From positions 1-28,052 of the forward strand of contig JAQGAU010000445.1 of assembly GCA_034698045.1 (NCBI GenBank): 28,052 nt of DNA, written 5' to 3'. Below, piece by piece: positions 1 to 9,745 of this stretch. The position numbers and the translations under genes are program-made. The stretch comes from Paramacrobiotus richtersi (Eukaryota; Tardigrada; Eutardigrada; Parachela; Macrobiotidae). Positions within the stretch are counted from its first letter, which is position 1, and every line of letters begins with the position of its first letter. The notes beneath the pieces are model-generated. The model was not told the origin of the DNA, made no database searches, and saw nothing but the letters and a program-made list of their open reading frames with translations.

Positions 1-740
1 CCTTATTGTTGCATAAATGCCGTTAAAAGATCAATTTATGTGGCCTTTTTTTATTTTTTCCCCATGGGGTTTTGTTTTTCGGCCCATAAATACGGCATCA
101 AGAAGATCTGAACAGACAGCAATAAAGGTTACAAGAAACACCTTCGGCTGCCGCCTCAGGGCTTCTTGGATCGTGACCTTTCCAAATTAAAATGGTTCTG
201 ATCGAACGATGAGAATTTACTATGCCGGTAATGAATTTTATGATCTCATTCCACTGAGGTGTAGTCGAAAACTCGAAGGCCCCAAAGACTTAATCATTAC
301 AGGGTTTATAGGGACCTTTTTGATTGATTCATTTGAAGCCGGTTTTCTGTAGCAGTGCCGAGTATGTATGCTCATTTTACGAACCTGTTTTTTTATAGTT
401 ATGGACTTCTGGTTTTATTACCGACTCGTACCCAAGACCTCGTTACGCACATAAAATTTCCACCCGACCTTTCCGTTCGATTGGCGGCTGTGCGCCTGTG
501 GTAAAAATCGAGCATTAGTTACACAAATCTTGTAGCTCCTGATGAACATCGCAGACCATGCACTTTGTTTTGGGGGTAAGCGGTTATCTTCAGGCATTTC
601 TACATGCTTCTTATGGAGTTTGCTGTAACGGAACCCGTAAACACTAATCTAATATTTCTACTTTTCTACGAAAGCTGGCTTTGGTTTGCTTATTGTTACT
701 GCTAATAAATCAGTCATGGACTAACCAATGCCTGGGATCG
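1..740. other. Intergenic stretch, no gene recognised
   Basis: AT-rich sequence without a reading frame that I can defend. The only notable item is the 36-base block at 130-165, listed separately. Short open frames here have no family-like features. Confidence 0.5.
130..165 (+). repeat. 36-bp dispersed repeat, copy 1
   Basis: The block is nearly identical (34 of 36 bases) to 11123-11158 on the same strand, with both differences being C/T changes. Flanking bases outside the block do not align. In one frame it reads YKKHLRLPPQGF, which resembles the L-P-x-G segment of Ty3/Gypsy reverse transcriptases. That is a hint only, because the frame closes soon afterwards. Confidence 0.6.
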
Positions 741-744
741 TCTT

Positions 745-1370
745 GCAACTGTGGCGCGGTCCTAGTTTTAAACGGTCTAATAATGGAGTTGCCCCCATTG
801 AGCGGTCGGGCACTAAAATTTATTGCGTACAGGGAACTGACCTTAAAAGTGGAATAACGCGTTGTTTCTGCCCGTAGACTTCTATGTTGTGAAGGTTTTC
901 CGTAACTTGCTCCTACTCCCTTTAAACGTGACATGTTATAACTCAAAAGATAGATAAAAAAATTTGGTTAGTAGTCATAACTGCTATTGTGAACTATTGG
1001 TTCAAAAGAAAAGAGTTATGGTCGTTTTCAGTTAACACAGAAAGCCTACGAGAAGGTTGCACAGACCCCTCGTAGACTTCCATGCTAATTAAAAACGAGC
1101 ACAACTTTTTTCTTTCAAACAGTGATTCGAAACATCAACTGCTACGACTAACCAAATTTTTTTCTCTATCTATTGAGCTATAGTATGTCCCTTTTAACGG
1201 AAGCAGAAGCAAGTTACAGAAAGCAGTCACAACATAGAAGCCTATGGGAGATGCACCACGCACTATACCAGTTTGGAACAATAGCCCGCGCAAGTGTGCG
1301 CGTGCAGTCTCAATTGGTGCAACTCCATTCTACTACCATCTGGAGTTTTGATAACGGTGAAAAACTGACA
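745..1370. repeat. Long decayed palindrome (giant foldback)
   Basis: The two halves are inverted copies with the centre near 1059-1060 and only a short loop. The best stretch, 879-972 against the reverse complement of 1147-1240, matches at about 79 of 94 positions without gaps by hand count. The arms can be followed inward through 973-1058 / 1061-1146 at roughly 70 percent, and outward to about 745 and 1370 with small gaps. Because of the symmetry, both halves encode the same accidental peptide on opposite strands (minus strand 710-946, plus strand 1173-1385, each starting MSY.MS.L), so those two open frames should not be called genes. It could be a foldback/MITE element, a head-to-head duplication, or a long-hairpin RNA locus. 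Confidence 0.85.
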
Positions 1371-1399
1371 GTATTCAAAGTTTAACCGAACAAAGTTTG

Positions 1400-2055
1400 T
1401 GCTTCTAGTGCTGTTCGGCTGAGAAAACTATTAACTCCTTCGACATTTGTCGCATTTTTTGCACCCACATCACTAGTCTTAGCGCTCGTGCCGCAAATGT
1501 TTTCCGAATCCCTGTCTAATCGTGTAATTAGACATAATAGCGTGAAAAAGATTTTCCCAGATTCGTGAGCTATATGATGCAGAAATATTTGGGCAAAAAG
1601 CTGTAACAACTAACAATTCCGAATTCGACCCATGTTATGAAAGACTTACTGGTAAACGCTAACGCCTTTCTTACAGCAATAGAAACAGTCAGATATAGCC
1701 TTCGCCTGGTTCCTTCGATATTTACTTGCTGGGGATAAAATGTGACGCCAAATAGCTTCAGTTTTGTTCACTTGATAGCTTTTTAAGGCAGCTAATTGAT
1801 GGCTTATTGGCGCTGTCGGTTCAGATTTTTGATATGCTTTTGCACATAAATTTGTTTTGTGCCTTTCTCAGGTTATACTCATAAATAATTTATTTCATTG
1901 TTTCAACATGTGCATGTATAACTAAATTTCCGTACCACAACCAAAGAGAAAACAATACGTGAGTTACACGTTAAACATTAAGAATACATCCTCCATCTCC
2001 TTAGAGGAATCCACGGTTTCCAGCACGCATATTCCATTCCCTCTCTGAATTTCTA
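1400..2055. other. Intergenic stretch, nothing recognised
   Basis: AT-rich sequence. No coding, RNA or repeat signal could be supported. Confidence 0.4.
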
Positions 2056-2059
2056 CGCT

Positions 2060-2377
2060 TATACGCTGGCGTATAGATGCCGTTAACCGAACCGAACCGA
2101 TTAGAGAACCGGAACCGTCGGTTCGGTTCTCTATGGTTCCATGATTTCGGAACCGTAGAACCGATCCGGAGAGAACCGTTGGTTCCGGTTCTCACAAAAA
2201 CACCGGTTCTGGAACCGGAACCGACAAAAATAACAGGGCAGTTCCATGTCGGAACCGAACCGGTGGGAACCGGTTCCGATACGGAACCGGTATGTCGGTT
2301 CCAGTTCCATTCCGGAGAGAACTGAGAACCAGAACCGGAACCGTTTAGAGAACCGTTGGCATCTATACGCTGGCGTA
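2060..2377. mobile_element. Foldback/MITE-like element packed with GGTTCC/GGAACC words
   Basis: Both ends carry a related terminal inverted repeat. 2062-2081 reads TACGCTGGCGTATAGATGCC, and the reverse complement of 2358-2377 differs from it at 2 of 20 bases. The left end itself contains a near palindrome (TATACGC TG GCGTATA, 2060-2075). The interior (about 2082-2357) is a dense, mostly self-complementary mixture of GGTTCC, GGAACC and GAACCG words, so the RNA or single strand would fold in many ways. No transposase is present, so it would be non-autonomous. Overlapping open frames on both strands (2001-2427) are by-products of the low-complexity repeat. No clear target-site duplication was found. 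Confidence 0.7.
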
Positions 2378-2379
2378 AA

Positions 2380-2940
2380 AACTCCGTAGAGCGAGGGTTT
2401 CCATTGCTTTCTCGAGTTTATACTCATAATGACTTACGGATTTACGGAAATAGTTGACTTTACATGGGCTGTGTGTCAGTTCTTTTGTACGCTGTTCACG
2501 GTCAGACTAACTATCCATTTGGCCTGGTAAAAATGTAGCTGCAAAACGTTGTAAAGGGTTGTACCTGTTGTTGGTTGTACCAATGTACCATAATGGCGTA
2601 TAATCGTTTTGCTGATTGATTAATAACGACGCCCGACGCTGCACATGTTTGATTTTCTGCCGGATTTGTGCGGTAAAGTTCTGCGCCATTCTCGTATTCC
2701 GTAGAATCTATCGCTTTTTAGCAGCTACCTACTTAGTTTAGCTGGTTCTTCCTTCTTTGTAAGAAATATTCTAAGCGCTGAAGTATGCGCGAAAGCCATA
2801 ACGGACAGGTATGGAGGAGTGATATCGTTAATTTGGTAGATGACCTAATTTTGTAATTGGCTAGAGTTAGAGTCAGAAATTAAACGACTAATTCTGTTGG
2901 CTCTGCACGTTGGTTTTTTTTCGATCGTTGAGGGGGGTAT
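2380..2940. other. Intergenic stretch, nothing recognised
   Basis: Short open frames on the minus strand (2507-2689) have no recognisable domain and are probably chance. Confidence 0.4.
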
Positions 2941-2949
2941 ATGTACAGT

Positions 2950-3160
2950 ACCAATGGAGGACGTGCAGATTTTTCTGCTGTACTTTGGTGTGCAAAACGT
3001 CCGGTACCGTGCCCGACAGGACGAACAAAAACCCAGTTTTTGTTGAGCATAGAGGACGGACGGGTGGACGCGCTCTTTACTAGTTTGTTGCTGCGCTGTA
3101 CTTCCGGTACCGTGACCGATACAAATGACAAAAAAACCCATTGTTGTTTAGCACAGAAGA
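2950..3160 (+). repeat. Degenerate tandem duplication, unit about 105 bp
   Basis: Two adjacent copies can be aligned by eye. CCGGTACCGTGCCCGACAGG near 3001 pairs with CCGGTACCGTGACCGATACA near 3106. Each is followed by an A-run, CCCA, a T/G-rich run and an AGCA.AGA.GA tail. The GGAGGACG to TGTACTTNGGT parts before them also correspond. The open frames on both strands (2845-3285) follow the duplication and show no other coding sign. Confidence 0.55.
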
Positions 3161-3930
3161 TCTTCGCTTCGGTCGATCTGAGCATTTGGTTTTGGATTCG
3201 TTTCGCCCCGTTTATGCGCGAATGTTTTGTTTCCTCTTCTCCAAAAAACTGTTCGGATAACAGCTGGAAGGACGGTAAAACTTAGCCCCGGATGTTGATA
3301 GAAATACTGGTTTGGAACGCTTTTTGCAAAAAAATTGGCTTGATCTTTCAGTTAGCTCGTCAATGTGCCCCCGGTGAGAAGTTTCTTTGTACCGGATATA
3401 CGCTTGTGCCTTCCGTCCGATCTTTATACCGCCAAACTACATTCTAAATACGGAATTCAAAAAGATGTGTACATTGTGTACATTAAATTTTGATCATAGC
3501 AACGGCTGTTAATATTTGTACCGTTTTTACTAATAAATACTTTGTTTGTTTGTGCTATGTATAGTACAGTATGACTGGTGCATAAAAATGTTTTCTTTGA
3601 GTGCTTTGGGCTGCCCGTTGATTTCCTTCAAAATCAAACATTATGTGCAACCGTTTTGGCCCATGCTCTATCTGATGCAACAATTTGTTCGACTATAGCT
3701 TATTTGGTTTGGGAGATCTCGTGGTCACGGGACGGAGTTCCGTAATAGGAACTAGTACTAGATATATAAGATAGGCCGGAGAGATCATAAAATCGTGGCA
3801 TTTCTGATTCCTCCAGAAGTAACGTTGAAAGTCAAGCTTTTCCTAAGCCATACCCGGTATTACACAGGTTTCTAACTTAGCTGATAGATTTAACAAAGTA
3901 TTGATTGCCATAAATATTCGCATAAATACA
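3160..3930. other. Intergenic stretch
   Basis: No gene recognised. There is a small hairpin GTTCC/GGAAC near 3739-3755, otherwise nothing that stands out. Confidence 0.4.
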
Positions 3931-3933
3931 GAT

Positions 3934-3996
3934 ATTCTCAAAAAATGAGAACAGGTCTGACAGGTGCTCATAAACATGCTGAGCACCGAGCATTTT
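3934..3996 (+). other. Two consecutive hairpins followed by a T7 run
   Basis: First stem TTCTCA / TGAGAA with an A-rich loop (about 3935-3951). Second stem GGTGCTCA (3963-3970) / TGAGCACC (3980-3987), a perfect 8-bp stem with a 9-base loop. A run of seven T follows at about 3993. The pattern would suit the end of a small Pol III-type transcript, but no A/B box or tRNA-like body was found, so no RNA gene is called. Confidence 0.4.
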
Positions 3997-4059
3997 TTTG
4001 TTTTGGGGCAAGTTCAAATACCGCTTTGTTATTAATTTTTGATATCGTTAACAGTCATC

Positions 4060-4145
4060 AAATTTTTAACATACCCGCCTACGAAAGGGGCTCCCGTGAC
4101 TCATCACCCTGATGGGCGATTCACAAATTGCTATGTTAAAAAATT
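4060..4145. repeat. Small inverted-repeat element, 14-bp ends
   Basis: The left end AAATTTTTAACATA (4060-4073) matches the reverse complement of 4132-4145 at 13 of 14 bases. The GC-richer interior contains the hairpin CATCA-CCC-TGATG. It could be a tiny MITE relic. The ends are AT-rich, so chance is not excluded. Confidence 0.35.
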
Positions 4146-4149
4146 AATT

Positions 4150-5435
4150 AATCACGATTCATGATTTCAAAAAATAAGTAACAAAGCGCAATTTGAACTT
4201 GCCCAAAGACAAAAAATTGCTTAGTGGTCAGAAAAGAACATTTATACCAACACGTTATTGTCATATTTTCAAGAATATCTGCGCTGGGGTACGTGTTTTG
4301 CTTTGCAAACCGAATCACAACAAACAATACTAACATAAATCATACCGGTTACCTGTCAATAAAGGTGAAGAAGCGAGCATTAAGTAGAAAAGTGTTCATT
4401 AAAATTAGCAGCTCAAGCGGTAGTGAAGAAGTAAAAAGCAAAGAATACGCAGCAGTAATTGGTTAAATAAATAAGTAAGCCCTCAAACCGGAATGGGATG
4501 TTTACCAAACGTCCGAAACCATGGATCAGATCAAAAAGTCGTTTTAAAGCAGAAAGAAGAAGCATTACTTTCACAACTCGAGGCAGCAACCGATGGTGTT
4601 TCTAGCTGGCGAGTACTGATATATCGTGCGAAATAAAATAAGTCTTTTCTCGTAAGACAAAAGCTCATGGCTACAGCTAGGAGCTGAACTTAACAAGCAT
4701 TCAACAAACACATAACTAACCTATAAAGCGGAAAATAAAAAAAAAGATATGTAAGATTTCTAAACTAGATTCCAGAGAAGCTACAAATAGAGCTGCTGCC
4801 GGCAGCAATGAAAAAGTATGCCAAACATTCCATTATACTTTTTTTACTTATTTATTCGTAATAGACTCATTATTATTGCTAATTGGTAGCATTATAGCAG
4901 CAGCAGCAACAACAACAAATTATGTATATTACATAATATACGACCGATGAACCCCCGGCCCCCAAGGGGGCCAGAAATAAACCTAAGAAGGCAAAAAAAA
5001 AATAAAAAACGACGAAATTTAAGCGCATAGTGTATATCCAGTTATACGGGCGTCATACTGCGTACTACACAGAACGGCTGCGCGCCATTTCGTAGCATTA
5101 TTGCTTTCGAATGAGCAGCGTTTGATTTTAACGATCCATCTGCGAACTGCAATATTTAGAATATTGAAATATAGATATTAACCAGCCTGAATGTGACTGC
5201 AAAAATAAAAAACGTACTAATGTTGTAACTGAATTACAAATTTAGTCAAATGGCAACTATTGAGCCATCTGCCAAAAACTCAGAACTGTCATTCTCCAAT
5301 GCTTCGTATACCTTTTCCTGATATTTAAAACCGAGTCGTGGACGATACTAACACAAAGAAAATAGTACAAATAAATTTGTCTGGACTTTAAGTTATTGCT
5401 GCACTTAATGCTGACACTTGTACATATTACTACAC
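4150..5435. other. Intergenic stretch with microsatellite and hairpin
   Basis: Mostly AT-rich. It contains a (CAG)n(CAA)n microsatellite at 4897-4918, a perfect GC hairpin GGCCCCC-AA-GGGGGCC at 4957-4972, and one small open frame noted separately. An open frame at 4224-4466 (80 codons) has low complexity and no family resemblance. Confidence 0.45.
4493..4636 (+). CDS. Doubtful small ORF, 47 aa, coiled-coil-like
   Basis: An ATG-started frame of 47 residues. It begins MGCLPN, a context that would allow N-myristoylation plus a palmitoylated Cys, and continues into a charged heptad-like stretch (QKEEALLSQLEAA). No homologue is recognised, no promoter or splice site is evident, and neighbouring DNA is intergenic. 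Chance is the default explanation. It is recorded because the helix-like composition is unusual for random AT-rich sequence. Confidence 0.15.
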   Translation: MGCLPNVRNHGSDQKVVLKQKEEALLSQLEAATDGVSSWRVLIYRAK

Positions 5436-5444
5436 AGTAGAACG

Positions 5445-5640
5445 AAAACCGGTTTTCCGATTTTCCGATCTCAGGCCGAAAACCGAAACCGCCACGATCG
5501 AAAACTTCATCTATAAGCCAAACTCCTGTAACAGCCTCCCTGGCTTTCCGGCTTTCCGACCAAGTGCCGAGAAACGCCCAGCCATGACCTAAAACCCTGA
5601 GGCCGCAATATCGAAATCGGCGTTTCCGACTTCTGACTTA
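5445..5640. repeat. Region of recurring TTTCCG/CGGAAA words
   Basis: AAAACCGGTTTT (palindrome), TTTCCGATTTTCCGA, CCGAAAACCGAAACCG, GGCTTTCCGGCTTTCCG and related words occur close together on both strands. The style recalls the GGTTCC-rich element at 2060-2377, but the word is different and no terminal inverted repeat was found. Probably a decayed foldback or simple-sequence-derived element. Confidence 0.4.
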
Positions 5641-5649
5641 GTTTTTCTT

Positions 5650-6265
5650 GTTCCCCCCTTACCAGTGATCCACAACCCAGAGTTTACCGCGATTAATCAG
5701 GGAGGTTGATGTTAAAATGAATTCAATCGGCCTAACTTTGCGGCCAGCTTAATGCTGTTCGTTCCCGCTGACTAAAGGTGTATCTACGACTACAAATTTT
5801 GAACTAAAAGATGCCGCTATCGAGAATATCAAGTGACCCTATGCAATTTCTTGGTACATGGGTTTTTAGTAAAAACCAAAAAAATGAATGCGGTGATAAA
5901 CTTTCTGAATTTTTTGAAACTTTTTTGCAGCGAACTGACCGCTTAAATTTACGTAACACGTACAAAGTACGGACATACAATGAGTACATGACATCCTGCA
6001 TCCGCTTTGTGTTGACCGTTGTGTGTGGCACCGCTGTACCTCTATCTCATTTCTCATGCAGTTTGCCCCATAAAGGACCAGTGTACGTGCAAAAGTGCAG
6101 CCTACGAAATAGTCTTTCCTGGCAAAATTTTACAAGTAAAGCTGCTGGACAGTATAAAATAAGTGCTGTACATTACTTTTGCTTCGGATGCCCTTTGCCA
6201 AGTTTTATCCAAACGTGACCAAGTTTCAGGCTTTGGGCTAACCAGGTTTTTTGGTGACCATACCT
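5650..6265. other. Stretch with one unassigned open frame
   Basis: A plus-strand frame at 5811-6218 (135 codons) begins MPLSRISSDPMQFLGTW. The FLGTW segment superficially recalls the start of fatty-acid-binding proteins. The rest does not follow that family, and a possible splice acceptor (poly-T then GCAG near 5930) sits inside the frame. I do not call it as a gene. Confidence 0.2.
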
Positions 6266-6268
6266 AAA

Positions 6269-6297
6269 GGGCATGCCCACGGGCAGTGGCCATGCCC
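6269..6297. other. Strong GC-rich hairpin
   Basis: GGGCATGCCCAC (6269-6280) pairs with GTGGCCATGCCC (6286-6297) at 11 of 12 positions across a 5-base loop, in AT-rich surroundings. No transcript can be assigned. Confidence 0.55.
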
Positions 6298-6503
6298 AGG
6301 TTTTAGACCCTGTCGATACTCTGTAGATTTAGTGCTGTCGATACATACTGCTATGTAAGTAATTACGCTATGTGGTATTTTGTGGTTTTTCTCGTGTCGG
6401 TGTATGTAATTCACTATTGGACTCATATATATACCGAAAGTGTATATGTAAATTTAATTATCCAGATGTAGGCTAAACACTTATTATTACACATGTACAG
6501 CGT

Positions 6504-7117
6504 ATGCGGCGGATCGACATATCATTATATGCTAGTACGCAATCCGAAAGAAGTTTTGAATCAAACAACAAAAGAAGTTCAAATGGCTCCTGTCCGCATC
6601 GTTCTATGCGAAATATCAATGAGCGAGGCGTCGAAATAAACGCCCTCACCGTTAAGTTTGTCGATAATACAGCTAAACCAGGAGGTCTGAATGCATACCC
6701 TGATTGCGATAAATTACAAGAAACTACCGTACCAGTCCGAAATTCCAGTACTGCATCACAGTACAAATTACTACTGATGAATATTTTGATTATCTCAAAC
6801 GAACTTCTCTGAGCGTTGCTAATAACACTGAATCTGAAATTAACAACGACGAAACGAGTATTCCAATAAGTCCTGATTCAAATAAAATAAAGAAGCTTTC
6901 GACAATGATACCGAGTAAAAATACTGATGAGATTTTCGTTACAAATAACAATACAGAAATCATCGTGTCAAAAAATATCAGTCTCGAATGCAGCGATAAG
7001 ATAAGCCCCTCATCCCGACGCGGCGAAGCCGTAAGAAAAAGAAGTAACGCCCCGGACCAGTTCCCAAAGAAACATAATTTATTGGACCTTACTGCCGGAT
7101 CCCACTCGGCGAACTAA
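6504..7117 (+). pseudogene. Possible 5' part (ORF1-like) of the downstream LINE, frameshifted
   Basis: Frame 6504-6812 (102 codons) is followed, in a different frame, by a continuous open stretch from about 6712 to 7117. This reads through TTDEYFDYLKRTS, an Asn/Ser-rich linker and a basic end (SSRRGEAVRKRSNAPDQFPK). The hydrophilic, low-complexity composition and the position just upstream of endonuclease/reverse transcriptase remnants on the same strand suggest an ORF1-like protein or an unspecific 5' portion of the element. No zinc knuckle or RRM motif was seen, so the link to the LINE is by position only. Confidence 0.3.
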
Positions 7118-7264
7118 CTCTGGATTTTTTTTAAAGATGTTTTTGTTGTTTTTATCGTGTGAGACTAGTAATTCTCACGCTTAACGTTGGGGATACAGCC
7201 GGTTAAAAGCAGCATCAGTTAGGACAGTAAGGGGCGAGAGAGCCCCGTCTGCTTCAGTTTCGCT

Positions 7265-9543
7265 ATGGTAGAAGCCGTCTGTCCTCTATCTGCAACCAAC
7301 GATCATGTCGGCTTTCGGTTCAGACTGTACACAATAAAGTATCTGCAAAAGGCGGTTAAGGTAAAACGCTGGAAAATTGACAGCAACAAGATCGCCAGCT
7401 TTAAAGCTGCATCGACGAGTATAGACTGGGTAAAAGCCTTTCGAAATCTTGATTCCACAGAGCGTGCGAATGCATTTGAAACATGTTTTCTGGACACAGC
7501 AAAATCTTTTTTTCTGTACCGCACAGTTAAAATTAGACCTGGTAAAGCACGGTTTCATCCTGCGGTTAAATAGGCTAGAAAAGCACGTGGTTATGCTTAC
7601 CGAGCCTATCGGCGCTCTAAAATTGGTAGTTTAAAACAAACCTTAAGAGAAAAATGGAAAACGTTGTCGAAAAGCCAGATAAACTCATGGAAAAAGTCTG
7701 AGCTTACACAAATTCTGGATCTTGCTTCCTCACACCGCAACCATCGGCTTAAGTTCTGGCGTTTTTCTAAATCTTCCACTGATAAAGCTGGTTCGCCTCC
7801 GGTCCATTTACCAAATGGGCAGAATATTAGTAACAAACTGGATAAGGCAAACGAACTCAGCAGGCATTATCGTGACTCGTTTTCCAAAAGTGAGAACCAT
7901 TGTGCTTCAACCAATGCCGATTTTCGATCAACAAATAACGACCGATGTGAAATAACAGACTTAGATATCCTCGAGCAATTGTCAAGGCTCTCTGTTACAA
8001 CGTCCAGTGGCGCTTTCAAAATTACGAATAAGTTGTTAAAAATAGCTGGTAAAGCTATAGTTTTTCCAACAAAATTGATTTTTTCGTCCGTCATAAACGA
8101 AGGAAAATATCCTACCAGTTGGAAAAGTCATTTGTCATTCCAATCCGAAGTTGTCCCCAAATTTAACTCTACCGGCAAGTTACAGACCGATTTCTATCCT
8201 CGATCCAATTTCTGAAATTTTTGAACGATTCATTGACCGCTGGATGCGCGACTTTTTGACAAAACGAAAACTTTTGCTTGACCATCAGTTTGCGTACAGA
8301 CATAAAAGATCGACTGAGTTACAACTGTTTTTATTATCAGAATTTCAACGGACTGCGTTTCAAATGATGTCGAAGCCAATGCTGTTTTTTTAGATTGCTC
8401 AGAAGCTTTCGACAAATGTTCGCATGCAAGTATCGTCTGCTCACTAACTGAAATGGGTTTTCGTAGTAAACTTGTGCATTTGATTTCGGATTATCTTAAA
8501 TAGCGCGCGCAGTGTGTTGCAGTTGACGGATCCTTCTCCGAAATCTCAGCGGTGACCAGTGGTGTGCCGCAAGGATCCGTGCTAGGCTCACGGTTGTTCA
8601 TCTGTTTATTTAACAGTTCACCGGCGCTGTAGAAAACGGTAGTAAGCTTCTTGTGTTTGTACATGACATACCAGTATATTTATAGCGAAAACGATCAGGT
8701 TCTCATACAGGAAGATGTTACGAATGTTTATAACTGGCTGGCTCATAAGCAGCTATGTTTGAATGCATCAAAGTCTGTGCACGTATGTTTTTCAAAAAAG
8801 CGTTGTCCCCAATATGCAAATCAATACGTTCTATACGGAGTACAGACTCCAAGTTTAAGTTTCGTGAAGTATCTGGGTGAAGTCTTGATCGCGAATTAAC
8901 TTGGAAAGATCATTCGGTGGCCCTTGTCATTAAGCGCAGTCGTCGAATCAGAAACATCCGTCATCTGTTTCGCAAAGGTGATTATGGTGCCAGAATTGCA
9001 CTCTTCAGATCGTTTGTTCTCCCGCTGGTTGATTAGTGCAGTTTAGTTGTGCATCCGATTTTGAAAACATGCAGCGAAAAATTAGAACACTGTCAGAACC
9101 GCTTTTTCAAGACTCTTCGTCTCGGCAGCGATGTTGCGGATTACGAAGGACGATTGTCAGAGTTAAAATGGGATTGTCTAGCACTGCGCCGTTTGAAGAA
9201 ATTTCTAATTTTTGTGTACAAACTGCGCTTCAACAGGCTGCCTTTGGGCGACCTTTTTGTGGCACCTTTGGTTATCAGTACTGCTGCTTGTGAGTGTGTT
9301 TCAGGTAACACCCGAGCAACGGAGCGACAAAAGCAGCATCCATTCCCGCTCGCCGCAGTTCCGACGACGATATGCGGCATATCTGTGCAGGCGGCAGATG
9401 GAACGCACCTTCTCAGCCTAATTTTGCTATGGAACCAGCTTGTGTTGCCCGCTGAGGCTTACAGTTCCCCCGGACATTTCCGAAATACTTTGGAGACCAT
9501 CGAGTGGAGCGCTGTTCCGTGGAACAGGAAGCTTACGTCGTAA
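7265..9543 (+). pseudogene. LINE ORF2 pseudogene: endonuclease tail, reverse transcriptase, thumb
   Basis: Frame 1 (7265-8215) carries the endonuclease end, a linker and the segment ILEQLSRLSVTTSSGA before the RT core, interrupted by TAG at 7571. A frame change near 8140 leads to SYRPISILDPISEIFERF and LLDHQFAYRHKRSTEL. A second change near 8370 gives FLDCSEAFDKCSH, in which the first catalytic Asp is kept (8393-8395), then SGVPQGSVLGSRLF, with TAG codons at about 8501 and 8630. The catalytic FADD motif reads FVHD (8656-8667), so one of the two essential Asp residues is lost. The thumb follows as NWLAHKQLCLNASKS and VKYLG, then a further frame with TWKDHS, RNIRHLF, FVLPLVD and a long tail to 9543. 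The order and motifs are those of a CR1/L2/Jockey-type ORF2. The clade was not resolved. Confidence 0.85.
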
Positions 9544-9720
9544 AGTTATGAGTGAAAACTTCGTATCTTTGTTTGTTGTTTGTATCTTTGTTTGTTGCTT
9601 GTTTATATTTTGTTTAGCGCCCTGAAGTAACTTCCTGCCTGTTTTGTTATGTTCTGTTTGATCGTGTATGTCCGATGCAAAGAGGGGACCATGTCCCGAT
9701 GCGGAAAGACAATAAACCAG

Positions 9721-9741
9721 TATTATTATTATTATTATTAT
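9721..9741 (+). repeat. (TAT/ATT)n 3' tail of the LINE
   Basis: About seven tandem copies of the trinucleotide directly follow the AATAAA-containing 3' region of the retrotransposon and mark its 3' end. Confidence 0.8.
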
Positions 9742-9745
9742 GACC

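Larger units (their letters stand above)
7240..9745 (+). mobile_element. Dead non-LTR retrotransposon (LINE), CR1/L2/Jockey-like
   Basis: A plus-strand element that can be followed from an endonuclease C-terminal remnant (NDHVGFRFRL, near 7310) through reverse transcriptase and the post-RT region to an AATAAA (9709) and an ATT-type tandem tail (9721-9740). Such short simple-repeat tails are usual for CR1/L2 and related clades. The 5' limit is uncertain and may reach about 6480. No convincing target-site duplication was found by eye. Multiple stops, at least three frame changes and a degenerate catalytic motif show it cannot be autonomous. Confidence 0.85.

Noticed and set aside
710..1385. Two similar small proteins (both beginning MSY.MS.L) encoded on opposite strands
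   Set aside because: They are the same frame seen through the two arms of the palindrome. No independent coding evidence.
2001..2427. Pro/Arg/Glu-rich proteins on both strands
   Set aside because: Produced by the GGTTCC/GGAACC word array inside the foldback element.
4060..4145. Hammerhead ribozyme or tRNA-like RNA
   Set aside because: A CGAAA and a CTGATG word are present, but the CUGANGA core and conserved order are absent. No T-loop consensus either.
5811..6218. Fatty-acid-binding protein start (FLGTW)
   Set aside because: Only five residues resemble the family. The remainder has no beta-barrel pattern and the frame crosses an acceptor-like site.
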